Source: Colimorpha sp045640985 (GTDB lineage Bacteria > Bacteroidota > Bacteroidia > Bacteroidales > P3). From it: DNA of 64,000 nucleotides. The notes under the pieces are model-generated. The model had not been told where the DNA came from, did no database searches, and saw only the letters and a program-made list of their open reading frames with translations. Both the position numbers and the translations under genes were made by a program. Below are positions 24,504 through 33,791 of the stretch, one piece after another. The stretch is from positions 1 through 64,000 of the forward strand of contig JAZUFZ010000011.1 of NCBI GenBank assembly GCA_045640985.1, in the 5' to 3' direction. Within the stretch, counting starts at the first letter, position 1, and each line of letters begins with the position of its first letter.

Positions 24504-26954
24504 GTGCCTAAGTATCTGATCGGATTTTTATTTCTTATCGGACTGAGTGCATCCTATAGTTCAGTCTATTCGCAAGTGGTAAGCGGTCGTATCACAAATG
24601 CGCAAGGCGAAGTATTGGAATATGTGAATGTTGGTTTATTGAATTGGGAGAAGCCTATTGGAACGACTTCGGATTTGAAAGGAAGGTATGAACTTTCATT
24701 ACCTACAGAAGATAGTGTAGAACTGAAATTCTCATTATCAGGATATGCTCCGGTTGTAAAAAAGACAAGTGTCAAAAGCGGAGAGATTGTTATTCTAAAC
24801 TGCATTATGACACCAACACAACTGGATGAGGTTACGATTGTATCCGAGAAAGTGGGGGAAATATCTTTTACAAAGATTGATGTACAGAAATTAGAAAATG
24901 CTGTCGGCCCCACCGAAGGTGTGGAGTCTATCATCAAAACTTTACCCGATGTGGCTTCAAATAATGAGTTATCGTCACAATATTCTGTCAGAGGTGGGTC
25001 TTTTGATGAAAATTTAGTATATATAAATGGCATAGAAGTTTATAGGCCTATGCTTGTTCGCTGCGGAGAACAGGAAGGATTAAGTATCATAAATCCCGAC
25101 ATGGTCAATAACGTTCTTTTTTCACCAGGCGGGTTCGATGTAAGTTATGGCGACAAAATGTCATCAGTACTTGATATTAAATATAGCAATCCAAACGAGT
25201 GGAAGAATAAAATATCGGGAAGTTTTTTGGGAGGTTCTATCTGGAGTCAAGGTCTTGTTGGAGATCGTTTTTCATATAGTATAGGTATTAGAAAACATTC
25301 CAATCAGTATCTATTGGGCTCATTAGATACAAAAGGTGATTACCAGACGGACTATGCAGATCTACAAATGGTCCTCAATTATAAGATAAGTGAGAAAATG
25401 AATATCTCATTTCTTGGGATTGGAACACGTAATAACTATGCCTTGAAGCCAAGCGACCGTTCTACGGATTTTGGTTCTTTTATGCAGCAACTGCATCTTG
25501 ACATATATTTTGATGGCGAGGAAGTTGATAGATATACCACAGGCTTATCGGCAGTCACATGGGATTATCAACCCAATGATAATTGGAATCTGCGTGGCAT
25601 TATATCCGCCCAGAGCAGTAACGAGCAGGAAAATTATGATATTCAAAGTCAATATTGGCTCCGCGAGGCTCAGATTGGAAGTGAAAACGATACTATGTTT
25701 GATCGAGGAGTGGGTACTTTCCTTGAACATGCACGGAACAAGATCACGACCAATATTTTTTCCGCCGAATTAAAAGCAACCAGATATGCCAAATTAGGCA
25801 ACTGGTATCTCGGAATGAAATGGCAGTATGAAACCATATCTGACAAAATTAAGGAATGGAAGTGGGTAGATAGTTCCGGATATGCTTTGCCTGGTGGTCC
25901 GGGTAGATTCGGTGATTCTCTAAGTCTTCCCAGTAACCCCATTCTGCAACTATTCTACAATACATATAATTCCATTTCTACCAGTCGATGGTCTGCCTAC
26001 GTAAAAAGAGATGTAACATTCTATACTCGTAAAGATCATGAAATAACAATGCTATTTGGGGTACGAGCACAGGATTATAGTACCTCTTTCAGGAGTTTGT
26101 CATACCATTCCCAGAACAAAGTTCTCATCAGTCCAAGAGTCAGTTTGAATCTGAAGCCCCAATGGGACAAAGACATACTTTTCAGGTTATCGGCTGGCAT
26201 CTATCACCAGCCCCCATTTTACAGAGAATATCGCCATCACGACGGAAGCATTAACACAATGTTGGAATCTCAGCATTCCTACCAGATTATGGGTACTACG
26301 GACTGGAATTTCAAGATGTGGAATGCTCCATTCCGACTTACCCTTGATTTGTACTATAAGTATATTACAAACCTTATACCTTACACTATCGAGAATCTAA
26401 GAATCCGATATGATGCCGAAAACAATGCCATCGGATATGCCAGAGGTTTAAGCGTAAGACTGAATGGAGAATTAATTGAAGGTTTAGAGTCTTGGGCAAG
26501 TCTGAGTATCATGAAAACTCAGGAAGATATTCAAGGCGACGGGGAAGGCTGGATTTACCGGCCGACAGATCAACGGGTTTCTTTCAAGATGTTTCTCCAG
26601 GACAACATTCCCGATATGCCGTTCTGGCGAATGAGTTTGAGTTTCATCGCCGCCGGAGGTACCCCAATAACATATCCGTTCCAACGGGACCGCAGCCAAT
26701 GTTGGCGACTTCCTCCTTATCTGAGAGTTGATTGGGGTAATACAATTCTCCTGTCACAAATACCCGCTTTGAAGCAAAAACCTCTGTTCCAGAAAGTTGA
26801 TGATATAGCTCTTAGTCTGGAAATATTCAATCTTTTTAATTACCACAATGTAGTAAGTTATCTCTGGGTAGCAGATATTGACAATCAGTATCATGCCGTA
26901 CCGAACTATCTTACCGCCCGCCAATTGAATCTGAAACTGACAATCACATTCTAA
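24504..26954 (+). CDS. TonB-dependent outer-membrane receptor
   Basis: 816 residues starting at a GTG; no in-frame ATG precedes the signal peptide MPKYLIGFLFLIGLSASYSS. After cleavage come a carboxypeptidase-regulatory-like beta domain (about 24-110, GRITNAQGEVLEYVNVGLL), a plug domain (about 115-230, YSVRGGSFDENLVYINGIEV) and a beta-barrel ending in an aromatic final strand (LNLKLTITF). There is no SusD-like partner, so it is not a typical glycan-uptake pair; the ligand is unknown. It starts 32 bases after the MORN protein gene and the M16 homologue begins four bases after its stop. Confidence 0.9.
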   Translation: MPKYLIGFLFLIGLSASYSSVYSQVVSGRITNAQGEVLEYVNVGLLNWEKPIGTTSDLKGRYELSLPTEDSVELKFSLSGYAPVVKKTSVKSGEIVILNCIMTPTQLDEVTIVSEKVGEISFTKIDVQKLENAVGPTEGVESIIKTLPDVASNNELSSQYSVRGGSFDENLVYINGIEVYRPMLVRCGEQEGLSIINPDMVNNVLFSPGGFDVSYGDKMSSVLDIKYSNPNEWKNKISGSFLGGSIWSQGLVGDRFSYSIGIRKHSNQYLLGSLDTKGDYQTDYADLQMVLNYKISEKMNISFLGIGTRNNYALKPSDRSTDFGSFMQQLHLDIYFDGEEVDRYTTGLSAVTWDYQPNDNWNLRGIISAQSSNEQENYDIQSQYWLREAQIGSENDTMFDRGVGTFLEHARNKITTNIFSAELKATRYAKLGNWYLGMKWQYETISDKIKEWKWVDSSGYALPGGPGRFGDSLSLPSNPILQLFYNTYNSISTSRWSAYVKRDVTFYTRKDHEITMLFGVRAQDYSTSFRSLSYHSQNKVLISPRVSLNLKPQWDKDILFRLSAGIYHQPPFYREYRHHDGSINTMLESQHSYQIMGTTDWNFKMWNAPFRLTLDLYYKYITNLIPYTIENLRIRYDAENNAIGYARGLSVRLNGELIEGLESWASLSIMKTQEDIQGDGEGWIYRPTDQRVSFKMFLQDNIPDMPFWRMSLSFIAAGGTPITYPFQRDRSQCWRLPPYLRVDWGNTILLSQIPALKQKPLFQKVDDIALSLEIFNLFNYHNVVSYLWVADIDNQYHAVPNYLTARQLNLKLTITF

Positions 26955-26957
26955 TAT

Positions 26958-28187
26958 ATGCAGTTAGAACCCAAAGAATACCTATTGCCCAATAACAATA
27001 TCATTTATTGTTTTGAATCCCATACTCTGCCTCTGGTCCGTCTTGATTTCGTATTTGAGGCCGGCCCGGCCTATCAGAACAAGTATCTTGTCGCTGGCAT
27101 GACAAATGCACTTATCGCCACCGCGTCCCGTAAACATTCCAGTAGGGAAGTAGCCGAATTCATGGACTTCCGAGGAATCGTGCTGGATAGGGATATGGAT
27201 ACATTCACTTCCACATTGTCGGTTTATTTTCTGAAGAAATACTGGAAAGAACTTATCCCATTATTGAAAGAGCTGTTTGAAGAAGCTGAATTTCATCAGG
27301 ACGATTTTGAAGTAGAGCGTCAAAAAAAGCGCCTCCAGTTCCAGACCAGCCAGCAGCAGACCTCCAATGTCGCAAGCAAGTTGTTCTATCAGTCGGTTTA
27401 TGGGACCGATCATATATTGGGGAAATATGCCTCATTGGAAGATTATGACAAAGTCACATTAGAGGACATAAAGACTTTCTATAAGGAACGGTATGATTGG
27501 GGCAATGCCAAGATCATCATCAGCGGCGATTTTTATGAATCAGATATGGAGTATCTCCCTGGTATCTTCGGGGTAAGGCCGGGACTCGTCCGTGAAAAAC
27601 ACAAAGCCGCGACTGCCGTATCCATGCCTTGTGTGAAAGTCACCCACACCTTACAAGATTCTCCAGGTCCGCAGACGACTATCCGTATGGGAAGGATTAT
27701 ACCTATGAAATGGGATGATATCGATCTGGCCCGTTTCCAGATATTAAGTGTGATACTTGGCGGGTACTTCGGTTCCAGACTAATGTCCAATATAAGGGAA
27801 GACAAAGGTTACACTTATGGTATATATTGCCGTATCCGGCTTGTGAGAGATAGTGTTGTCTTTTACATCACTACTGATGTCGGATCTCAATATGTTGAAG
27901 ATGCCATAAAAGAGATCAACAATGAACTCATCCGGCTATGCGAAACTTTAGTTGATGAAAGTGAACTGGATGTTGTCAAGCAAGTAATGTCAGGCAATTT
28001 CTTGAGAAGCGTAGATGGTATTTTTGAATGTGCCGAACGGTTCAGAACTATGAGTATTACCCACATTACAGAGCAATTCCGCCTTAACGAAGAATTGGCT
28101 TTGAATACTATCACGCCCCAACAGATCCAGAATCTTGCAAAGCTATATCTGAGACCAGATATGCTGACAACTGTTACGGTAGGATAA
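26958..28187 (+). CDS. M16 family peptidase homologue lacking the zinc motif
   Basis: 409 residues in the two-domain M16B layout. The N-terminal half aligns in style with active members (GPAYQNKYLVAGMTNALI, FMDFRGIVLDRDMDTFTSTL), but the HxxEH zinc-binding motif expected around residues 45-50 is absent. The C-terminal domain has the conserved GSRLMSNIREDKGYTYGIY, the Arg/Tyr pair that positions substrate in the non-catalytic subunit of M16B heterodimers. It is therefore probably the regulatory or substrate-binding partner of an active M16B peptidase encoded elsewhere. No signal peptide is seen. It follows the TonB receptor gene by four bases. Confidence 0.88.
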   Translation: MQLEPKEYLLPNNNIIYCFESHTLPLVRLDFVFEAGPAYQNKYLVAGMTNALIATASRKHSSREVAEFMDFRGIVLDRDMDTFTSTLSVYFLKKYWKELIPLLKELFEEAEFHQDDFEVERQKKRLQFQTSQQQTSNVASKLFYQSVYGTDHILGKYASLEDYDKVTLEDIKTFYKERYDWGNAKIIISGDFYESDMEYLPGIFGVRPGLVREKHKAATAVSMPCVKVTHTLQDSPGPQTTIRMGRIIPMKWDDIDLARFQILSVILGGYFGSRLMSNIREDKGYTYGIYCRIRLVRDSVVFYITTDVGSQYVEDAIKEINNELIRLCETLVDESELDVVKQVMSGNFLRSVDGIFECAERFRTMSITHITEQFRLNEELALNTITPQQIQNLAKLYLRPDMLTTVTVG

Positions 28188-28272
28188 TAAAAAATCTGCC
28201 AATTCTGCCATTTTACACAAGATGGTCTGTTATTTGTTAGTGTAATTATTGTAATCAATAAATTCAAAACAA

Positions 28273-30861
28273 ATGACGTTAGATAATTTTACGATCAAGG
28301 CTCAGGAATCAATCCAGAAAGCTCAGGAAATTGCGACGGCCCACCAGCATCAGAGTATTGAGTGCTGTCATCTTTTGAAAGGTATAATGAGCGAAGATGA
28401 TAACGTGTCATTATATCTTTTCAAGAAAATGGAAGCTGGCGTTTCGCAGCTCAATTCACAGATAGAGCAGATGATAAATTCATTGCCCAAAGTGAGTGGT
28501 GGCAACCAGTATCTTTCTCAAGATGCCAACAAAGTGTTGGTTAAGGCCACACAGATTGCCACAGAAATGGAAGATGAATTTGTGAGCATAGAACATATTC
28601 TGCTTAGTCTGGTGATTGTCAGCAGTCCTGTATCAGAAGCAATGAAGAAATCCGGCATTTCCGAGAAAGCGCTCCGGATGGCCATTCAGGATCTGAGGAA
28701 AGGAACCAAGGTCGGATCACAAAGTGCAGAGTCCAGTTACAATGCTCTCTCAAAATATGCCAGAAACCTGAATCAACTGGCTTTATCCGGGAAATTGGAT
28801 CCCGTAATCGGAAGAGATGATGAGATACGCCGCGTACTTCAGATATTGAGTCGTAGAACTAAAAACAATCCTATTCTCATCGGGGAACCAGGAGTAGGTA
28901 AGACCGCCATAGCAGAAGGACTCGCTCAACGGATTGTGAGCGGAGACGTGCCTGAGAATCTGAAATCCAAAACAATATTCTCATTGGATATGGGAGCTCT
29001 TATCGCTGGAGCAAAATACAAAGGAGAATTTGAAGAACGCCTCAAGAGTGTAATCCGTGAGATTAATGAATCTGACGGAGAAATCATTTTGTTTATAGAT
29101 GAAATCCACACGCTCGTGGGGGCAGGTGGAGGTGAAGGAGCCATGGATGCTGCCAATATTCTGAAGCCGGCCTTAGCTCGCGGGGAACTTAGAGCTATCG
29201 GAGCCACAACGTTGGTGGAATATCAGAAGTATTTCGAGAAAGACAAAGCACTGGAACGGCGTTTCCAAAGTGTGCTGATAGATGAGCCGACAGTATCAGA
29301 TACCATCAGCATTCTCAGAGGTCTCAAGGAACGTTATGAGGTTCACCACAAGGTAAGAATCAAAGATGAAGCGATTATTGCCGCGGCAGAACTGAGCCAC
29401 AGGTATATCAGCGACAGGTTCTTACCCGACAAGGCTATCGACTTGGTTGATGAAGCCTCGGCACGATTACGTCTGGAGATTGACAGCGTACCGGAAGAAC
29501 TTGATGAAATTGAGCGCAAGATAAGGCAGTTGGAAATTGAGAGGGAAGCCCTCAAACGGGAGAATGATCAGGATAAGCTCCAGCAGCTCGCGCGGGAAAT
29601 AGCCGCTATGAGTGATCAGCGCAATCAGATGAAAGCCCGTTGGCAAAGTGAAAAATCGTTGGTTGAAGCTATCCAGCAAGAAATAAAGAATATTGAAGGA
29701 TTCAAGTTTGAAGCCGAGCAAGCAGAACGTAGCGGGGATTATGGACGGGTGGCAGAACTCCGTTATGGCAGAATAAAGGAGGCGGAAAATCACGTGGAAC
29801 AGCTCAAAACGGAACTCAAAGAGAAGCAAGCTGATGATGCGTTGATTAATGAAGAAGTTGATAGCGAGCAGATTGCAGAAATCGTAAGCAAGTGGACCGG
29901 TATTCCTGTTACGCGTATACTACAGAGCGAGAAAGATCGTTTGCTTCATCTTGAAGATGAACTTCATAAAAGGGTAGTGGGACAAGATGAAGCGATCAAT
30001 GTCATCAGCGATGCAATCCGACGCAGCCGCACAGGATTAAGTGATGGGAAACGGCCCATAGGAAGTTTTATTTTCCTGGGGACGACTGGCGTCGGTAAGA
30101 CAGAACTGGCAAAGGCTTTGGCAGAGGTGTTGTTTGATGACGAAAATATGATGGTACGCATAGATATGAGTGAATATCAGGAGAAGCATAGCGTAAGCCG
30201 TTTGATTGGAGCGCCTCCGGGATATGTCGGATATGAGGAAAGTGGGCAATTGACAGAATCTGTACGCAGAAAACCTTATTCTATAGTACTTTTTGACGAA
30301 ATTGAAAAAGCACATCCCGACGTATTCAATATTTTGTTACAGGTACTCGAAGATGGCCGCCTGACCGATAATAAAGGGCGTACTGCAGATTTTAAAAATA
30401 CAATCATTATTATGACTTCCAATATGGGTAGCCAGCTTATTCAGGAAAGGCTCGGCGATGTTCAAAACATCTCATCCTATACCTTGGAAAGCACGAAGGA
30501 AGCGGTAATGGATCTGTTGAGACAAAGTATCCGTCCGGAATTTCTGAATCGCATTGATGAAACAATCATGTTCAGTCCTCTTACCAGTGCTCAAATCCGT
30601 AGCATTGTTCAACTGCAACTCAAAAAGGTGGCAGATATGCTTGAGAAAAATGAAATTCTCATTACCGCTACCGATGAAGCTGTGGATCTGCTGGCGCGAA
30701 TGGGTTATGATCCCGCAATGGGAGCCCGACCTGTAAAAAGAGTAATTCAGCGTGAGATACTTAATGAACTCTCCCGTGAAATCCTACAAGAGAAAATCAC
30801 CACCAAAGACAACATTATTATTGATTCAATTGATGGTCAATTTGTGTTCTTAAACAAGTGA
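28273..30861 (+). CDS. clpB: ATP-dependent disaggregase ClpB
   Basis: Hexameric AAA+ chaperone that threads aggregated proteins together with DnaK. 862 residues: Clp N domain (about 1-145), first AAA+ module with GEPGVGKTA near 205 and Walker B LFIDEIHTL near 275, the coiled-coil middle domain (about 400-525, rich in Glu/Arg/Gln) that marks ClpB rather than ClpA/C, and the second AAA+ module with GTTGVGKTE near 603 and VLFDEIEKAH near 675. Stress control is expected, but no CIRCE or heat-shock-type box was recognised in the 85 bases upstream. Confidence 0.97.
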   Translation: MTLDNFTIKAQESIQKAQEIATAHQHQSIECCHLLKGIMSEDDNVSLYLFKKMEAGVSQLNSQIEQMINSLPKVSGGNQYLSQDANKVLVKATQIATEMEDEFVSIEHILLSLVIVSSPVSEAMKKSGISEKALRMAIQDLRKGTKVGSQSAESSYNALSKYARNLNQLALSGKLDPVIGRDDEIRRVLQILSRRTKNNPILIGEPGVGKTAIAEGLAQRIVSGDVPENLKSKTIFSLDMGALIAGAKYKGEFEERLKSVIREINESDGEIILFIDEIHTLVGAGGGEGAMDAANILKPALARGELRAIGATTLVEYQKYFEKDKALERRFQSVLIDEPTVSDTISILRGLKERYEVHHKVRIKDEAIIAAAELSHRYISDRFLPDKAIDLVDEASARLRLEIDSVPEELDEIERKIRQLEIEREALKRENDQDKLQQLAREIAAMSDQRNQMKARWQSEKSLVEAIQQEIKNIEGFKFEAEQAERSGDYGRVAELRYGRIKEAENHVEQLKTELKEKQADDALINEEVDSEQIAEIVSKWTGIPVTRILQSEKDRLLHLEDELHKRVVGQDEAINVISDAIRRSRTGLSDGKRPIGSFIFLGTTGVGKTELAKALAEVLFDDENMMVRIDMSEYQEKHSVSRLIGAPPGYVGYEESGQLTESVRRKPYSIVLFDEIEKAHPDVFNILLQVLEDGRLTDNKGRTADFKNTIIIMTSNMGSQLIQERLGDVQNISSYTLESTKEAVMDLLRQSIRPEFLNRIDETIMFSPLTSAQIRSIVQLQLKKVADMLEKNEILITATDEAVDLLARMGYDPAMGARPVKRVIQREILNELSREILQEKITTKDNIIIDSIDGQFVFLNK

Positions 30862-30874
30862 AAATGTTAATTAT

Positions 30875-30905
30875 TTTGTCATATTGATTATTTTTCGTAT
30901 CTTTG
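30875..30905 (+). promoter_or_regulatory. Promoter for the acyltransferase-gpsA pair (TTTG-N19-TATCTTTG)
   Basis: TTTG at 30875-30878, a 19-base spacer and TATCTTTG at 30898-30905 match the consensus perfectly. The ATG of the acyltransferase is only ten bases beyond the -7 box, so the predicted message has almost no leader. Confidence 0.75.
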
Positions 30906-30914
30906 CAACCGATT

Positions 30915-31871
30915 ATGACGGATGCTGAATTTCTAAATACAATAGGAATAGACTCTCTTGAGGTCAATCTTGATAGAGATTCCATGGCAGTTTTGATGCG
31001 GAAAGTCATTAGTTCTACCATGGATTCCTTTAGTGTCGAAGGATTGGAATATCTTGATCCCAACAGCCCTTGCCTTTTTATCTCCAATCATAGAGATATC
31101 TTTCTTGATGCAGCGTTGCTTCAATTGGCATTGTATGAGCACGGACTTCCAGCCACGAATATCCTCGCCGGTCAGAATCTGATGACCCATCCCTTGATGG
31201 TTAAGGTATGCCGTGCCAATCAAGTATTCTGCATTGAAAGGGGAAATGGCGGAAAGTTCGCTTTTTATAAAAGTATGCTTGAGACTTCCCAGCGTATCCA
31301 TGACATGATCATAAACAAAAATGAATCCGTCTGGATAGCGCAGCGTAATGGTCGTACCAAGAACGGAATTGACCAGACGGATCCCGCAGTATTGAAGATG
31401 CTGGCACTTTGCGGTGATGGAGAATGGAAAGAAAAAATATCCCGTCTTCATATTGTTCCTATGTCCATTTCTTACGAATGGGAATCTTGTGATTATCTGA
31501 AAGCCCGGGAACTCTATCTTAGCGCACAAGGTCCTTACCAGAAAGAACCCGGGGAAGATATCAGGAGCATTATGACAGGTATAAAACAATGGAAAGGGAA
31601 GGTACATCTTACTATTTCCGAACCTATAAAGAATACTGAAATCTCTACCCCAGAAGCGTTAGCACAGATTCTTGATATGCGTATCGGACAAGGCACATAC
31701 TTATGGCCAAACAATTATATTGCAAGTGACATATTGAATAATTCGCAGCAATATGCAGATTTATATACTGCAAGTCAATTCCATGATTTTGAAGCGCATC
31801 TACAACAATGTGAATCATTATATCGCACTCAACTATTGCATATTTATGCAGGTAAATTAATACAAAAATGA
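30915..31871 (+). CDS. PlsC-like glycerolipid acyltransferase
   Basis: Probably acylates lysophosphatidate or a related acceptor in phospholipid synthesis at the inner membrane. I start it at the ATG at 30915 (318 residues); the frame also has a TTG at 30903 that lies inside the promoter. The acyltransferase block reads FISNHRDIFLDAALLQ near 55-70: it resembles NHxSxxD but has one more residue between His and the last Asp. A second block, VFCIERGNGGKFAF near 105-118, fits the Gly/Arg substrate-binding motif. The four-base overlap with gpsA, which makes glycerol-3-phosphate, supports a lipid role. Confidence 0.82.
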   Translation: MTDAEFLNTIGIDSLEVNLDRDSMAVLMRKVISSTMDSFSVEGLEYLDPNSPCLFISNHRDIFLDAALLQLALYEHGLPATNILAGQNLMTHPLMVKVCRANQVFCIERGNGGKFAFYKSMLETSQRIHDMIINKNESVWIAQRNGRTKNGIDQTDPAVLKMLALCGDGEWKEKISRLHIVPMSISYEWESCDYLKARELYLSAQGPYQKEPGEDIRSIMTGIKQWKGKVHLTISEPIKNTEISTPEALAQILDMRIGQGTYLWPNNYIASDILNNSQQYADLYTASQFHDFEAHLQQCESLYRTQLLHIYAGKLIQK

Positions 31872-32854
31872 TAGGCGTTTTAGGCAGCGGCAGCTGGGCA
31901 ACAGCTATCGTGAAGATACTACTTGAAAATAAAGAGGAGACCATTAACTGGTGGGTACGGGAATCTGAAATCCGTGAAAGCCTCAACAATGAGGGTTATA
32001 ATGCACTCTATCTTACCGAAGCCGAACTTGATGTTTCGAGGCTGGTCATCAGCGAGGACATCAACCAGGTTGTGGAAAATTCCGACGATGTATTTATTGT
32101 CATTCCAAGTGCGTATGTCGCTGGAGCTTTAGGTGGACTCTCGCTGAAAACCATACGAAAGCGCAATTGGATTTCTGCTACCAAAGGACTTGTTTCCATC
32201 GAGAACCAGACAGTAACGCAATATCTGAAATCTCATTTTGGAGTCGATCCCCAACGGATAGCTGTTGTAAGTGGACCTTCTCATGCAGAAGAGGTCGCAC
32301 AGAAAAAGCTCTGCTACCTTACTATTGCTTCATTGAATCAGGAACTTGCGCACAATGTAGAGTCTATGATTCATTGCGGATTTGTGAATACCAGCCTTTC
32401 AACTGATGTTGAGGGCATAGAGTATGCTACAGCATTAAAGAATGTTTATGCTGTTGCCATGGGTATGGCGAAAGGTGCTGGTTTAGGAGACAATCTGATA
32501 GCAGTACTTGTTTCGAGTGCCGTCCGTGAGATGTCTTTGTTCCTCAACCAGAATGCCCCGAGTACGGATCGTTGTATGGATGATTTTGTTTATCTGGGAG
32601 ACCTGCTTGTTACCTGCTATTCTCAATATAGCCGTAACCGTACTTTCGGACAGATGGTCGGTCATGGCTATAGTATAGCTTCTGCCCAGCACGAAATGAA
32701 TATGGTAGCAGAAGGTTATTATGCGGCAGAATGCCTGGAAAGACTTCGGGAACAGTCTGATTTGGATATGCCTATACTTCAGGCCGTTTATGGCATCTTG
32801 TACCGGAAAGTGCCTCCTCGCGTGATGCTTCGGAGCATAAGTAGAATAAAATAA
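31868..32854 (+). CDS. gpsA: Glycerol-3-phosphate dehydrogenase [NAD(P)+]
   Basis: Reduces dihydroxyacetone phosphate to sn-glycerol-3-phosphate, the backbone for phospholipids. 328 residues. The Rossmann fingerprint GVLGSGSWATAIVK is at the N-terminus; SGPSHAEEVA near 136-145 and the catalytic lysine in YATALKNVYAVAMGMAKG near 188-205 follow. It begins in an ATGA overlap with the acyltransferase gene and ends at a strong hairpin terminator. Confidence 0.95.
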   Translation: MIGVLGSGSWATAIVKILLENKEETINWWVRESEIRESLNNEGYNALYLTEAELDVSRLVISEDINQVVENSDDVFIVIPSAYVAGALGGLSLKTIRKRNWISATKGLVSIENQTVTQYLKSHFGVDPQRIAVVSGPSHAEEVAQKKLCYLTIASLNQELAHNVESMIHCGFVNTSLSTDVEGIEYATALKNVYAVAMGMAKGAGLGDNLIAVLVSSAVREMSLFLNQNAPSTDRCMDDFVYLGDLLVTCYSQYSRNRTFGQMVGHGYSIASAQHEMNMVAEGYYAAECLERLREQSDLDMPILQAVYGILYRKVPPRVMLRSISRIK

Positions 32855-32884
32855 AAAGAGAGGTCTGCGAACCTCTCTTTTTTA
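32853..32884. terminator. Bidirectional terminator between gpsA and folD
   Basis: AGAGAGGT-CTGCGA-ACCTCTCT forms a perfect eight-base-pair stem flanked by A-rich and T-rich tracts on both sides, suiting termination of both convergent genes. It starts in the gpsA stop codon. Confidence 0.88.
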
Positions 32885-32891
32885 TTGCACA

Positions 32892-33770
32892 TTAATGCGT
32901 ATTCTTGTAAGCTTTCAATGTGTTCTGGAGCAGACTGATGATGGTCAGAGGTCCAACTCCGCCAGGCACAGGTGTTACGTATGAACATTTAACATCTACT
33001 TCGCTGTGCTTTACGTCTCCGATGATTCTATAGCCGCTCTTGCGGGTTTCGTCGGGGATGCGGTGGATTCCCACATCAATAACGGCGGCACCGTCTTTTA
33101 CCATGTCGGCGGTGATGAATTCAGGTTTTCCTATGGCGACGATGAGTATATCTGCCTGACGGGTAAAGTGCGCCAGATCTTTGGTACGGCTGTGGCAGCA
33201 GGTTACGGTGCAGTTTGCCCATGGCACATTGCGGCTCATGAGGTTGAACATCGGGGTTCCTACGATATTGCTGCGTCCCACTACGACACAATGTTTTCCT
33301 ACCGTCTCAATGGTGCTGCGCTGCAGAAGCGTTACGATTCCCTGAGGGGTGGCAGGAATGAAGCAGTCTTCGCTCAGGACCATTCTGCCAAGATTCACGG
33401 CTGTAAATCCATCCACATCCTTTTCCGGTGATATGGCATTTATGATGCGCTTTTCGTTGATGTGCTTGGGAAGGGGCAACTGCACGATATATCCGTCTAT
33501 TTCTTCATCATGATTCAGAAAATCAATGCTTTTGAGGAGGTCTTCTTCGGAGATTGTTTCTGGATAGCGATAGATAGATGAGGTAAAACCTACTTCCTGG
33601 CAGGCTTTTTCTTTGTTTGCAACGTATGTCATGCTTGCGCCATCGTTGCCTACGAGTATGGCTGCAAGATGAGGTGGACGCTGACCATTAGCGAGGAAGC
33701 CTCTGACTTCTTCGGCGATTTCGGCTTTTATCTGCTGAGCCGTAGCCTTTCCGTCTAACAGTTGGGTCAT
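32892..33770 (-). CDS. folD: Bifunctional methylenetetrahydrofolate dehydrogenase/cyclohydrolase
   Basis: Interconverts 5,10-methylene-, 5,10-methenyl- and 10-formyl-tetrahydrofolate for purine, thymidylate and formyl-methionine synthesis. 292 residues. The conserved YVANKEKACQEVGF near 50-63 includes the catalytic Lys; the DGYIVQLPLPKH and SPEKDVDGF blocks follow (near 93-120), then the NADP site VVVGRSNIVGTPM near 165-178 and the closing TPVPGGVGPLT near 272. It lies 21 bases beyond the ffh stop on the same strand. Confidence 0.96.
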   Translation of the reverse strand: MTQLLDGKATAQQIKAEIAEEVRGFLANGQRPPHLAAILVGNDGASMTYVANKEKACQEVGFTSSIYRYPETISEEDLLKSIDFLNHDEEIDGYIVQLPLPKHINEKRIINAISPEKDVDGFTAVNLGRMVLSEDCFIPATPQGIVTLLQRSTIETVGKHCVVVGRSNIVGTPMFNLMSRNVPWANCTVTCCHSRTKDLAHFTRQADILIVAIGKPEFITADMVKDGAAVIDVGIHRIPDETRKSGYRIIGDVKHSEVDVKCSYVTPVPGGVGPLTIISLLQNTLKAYKNTH

Positions 33771-33791
33771 ATTATTATTTTTTTAGGTTAT

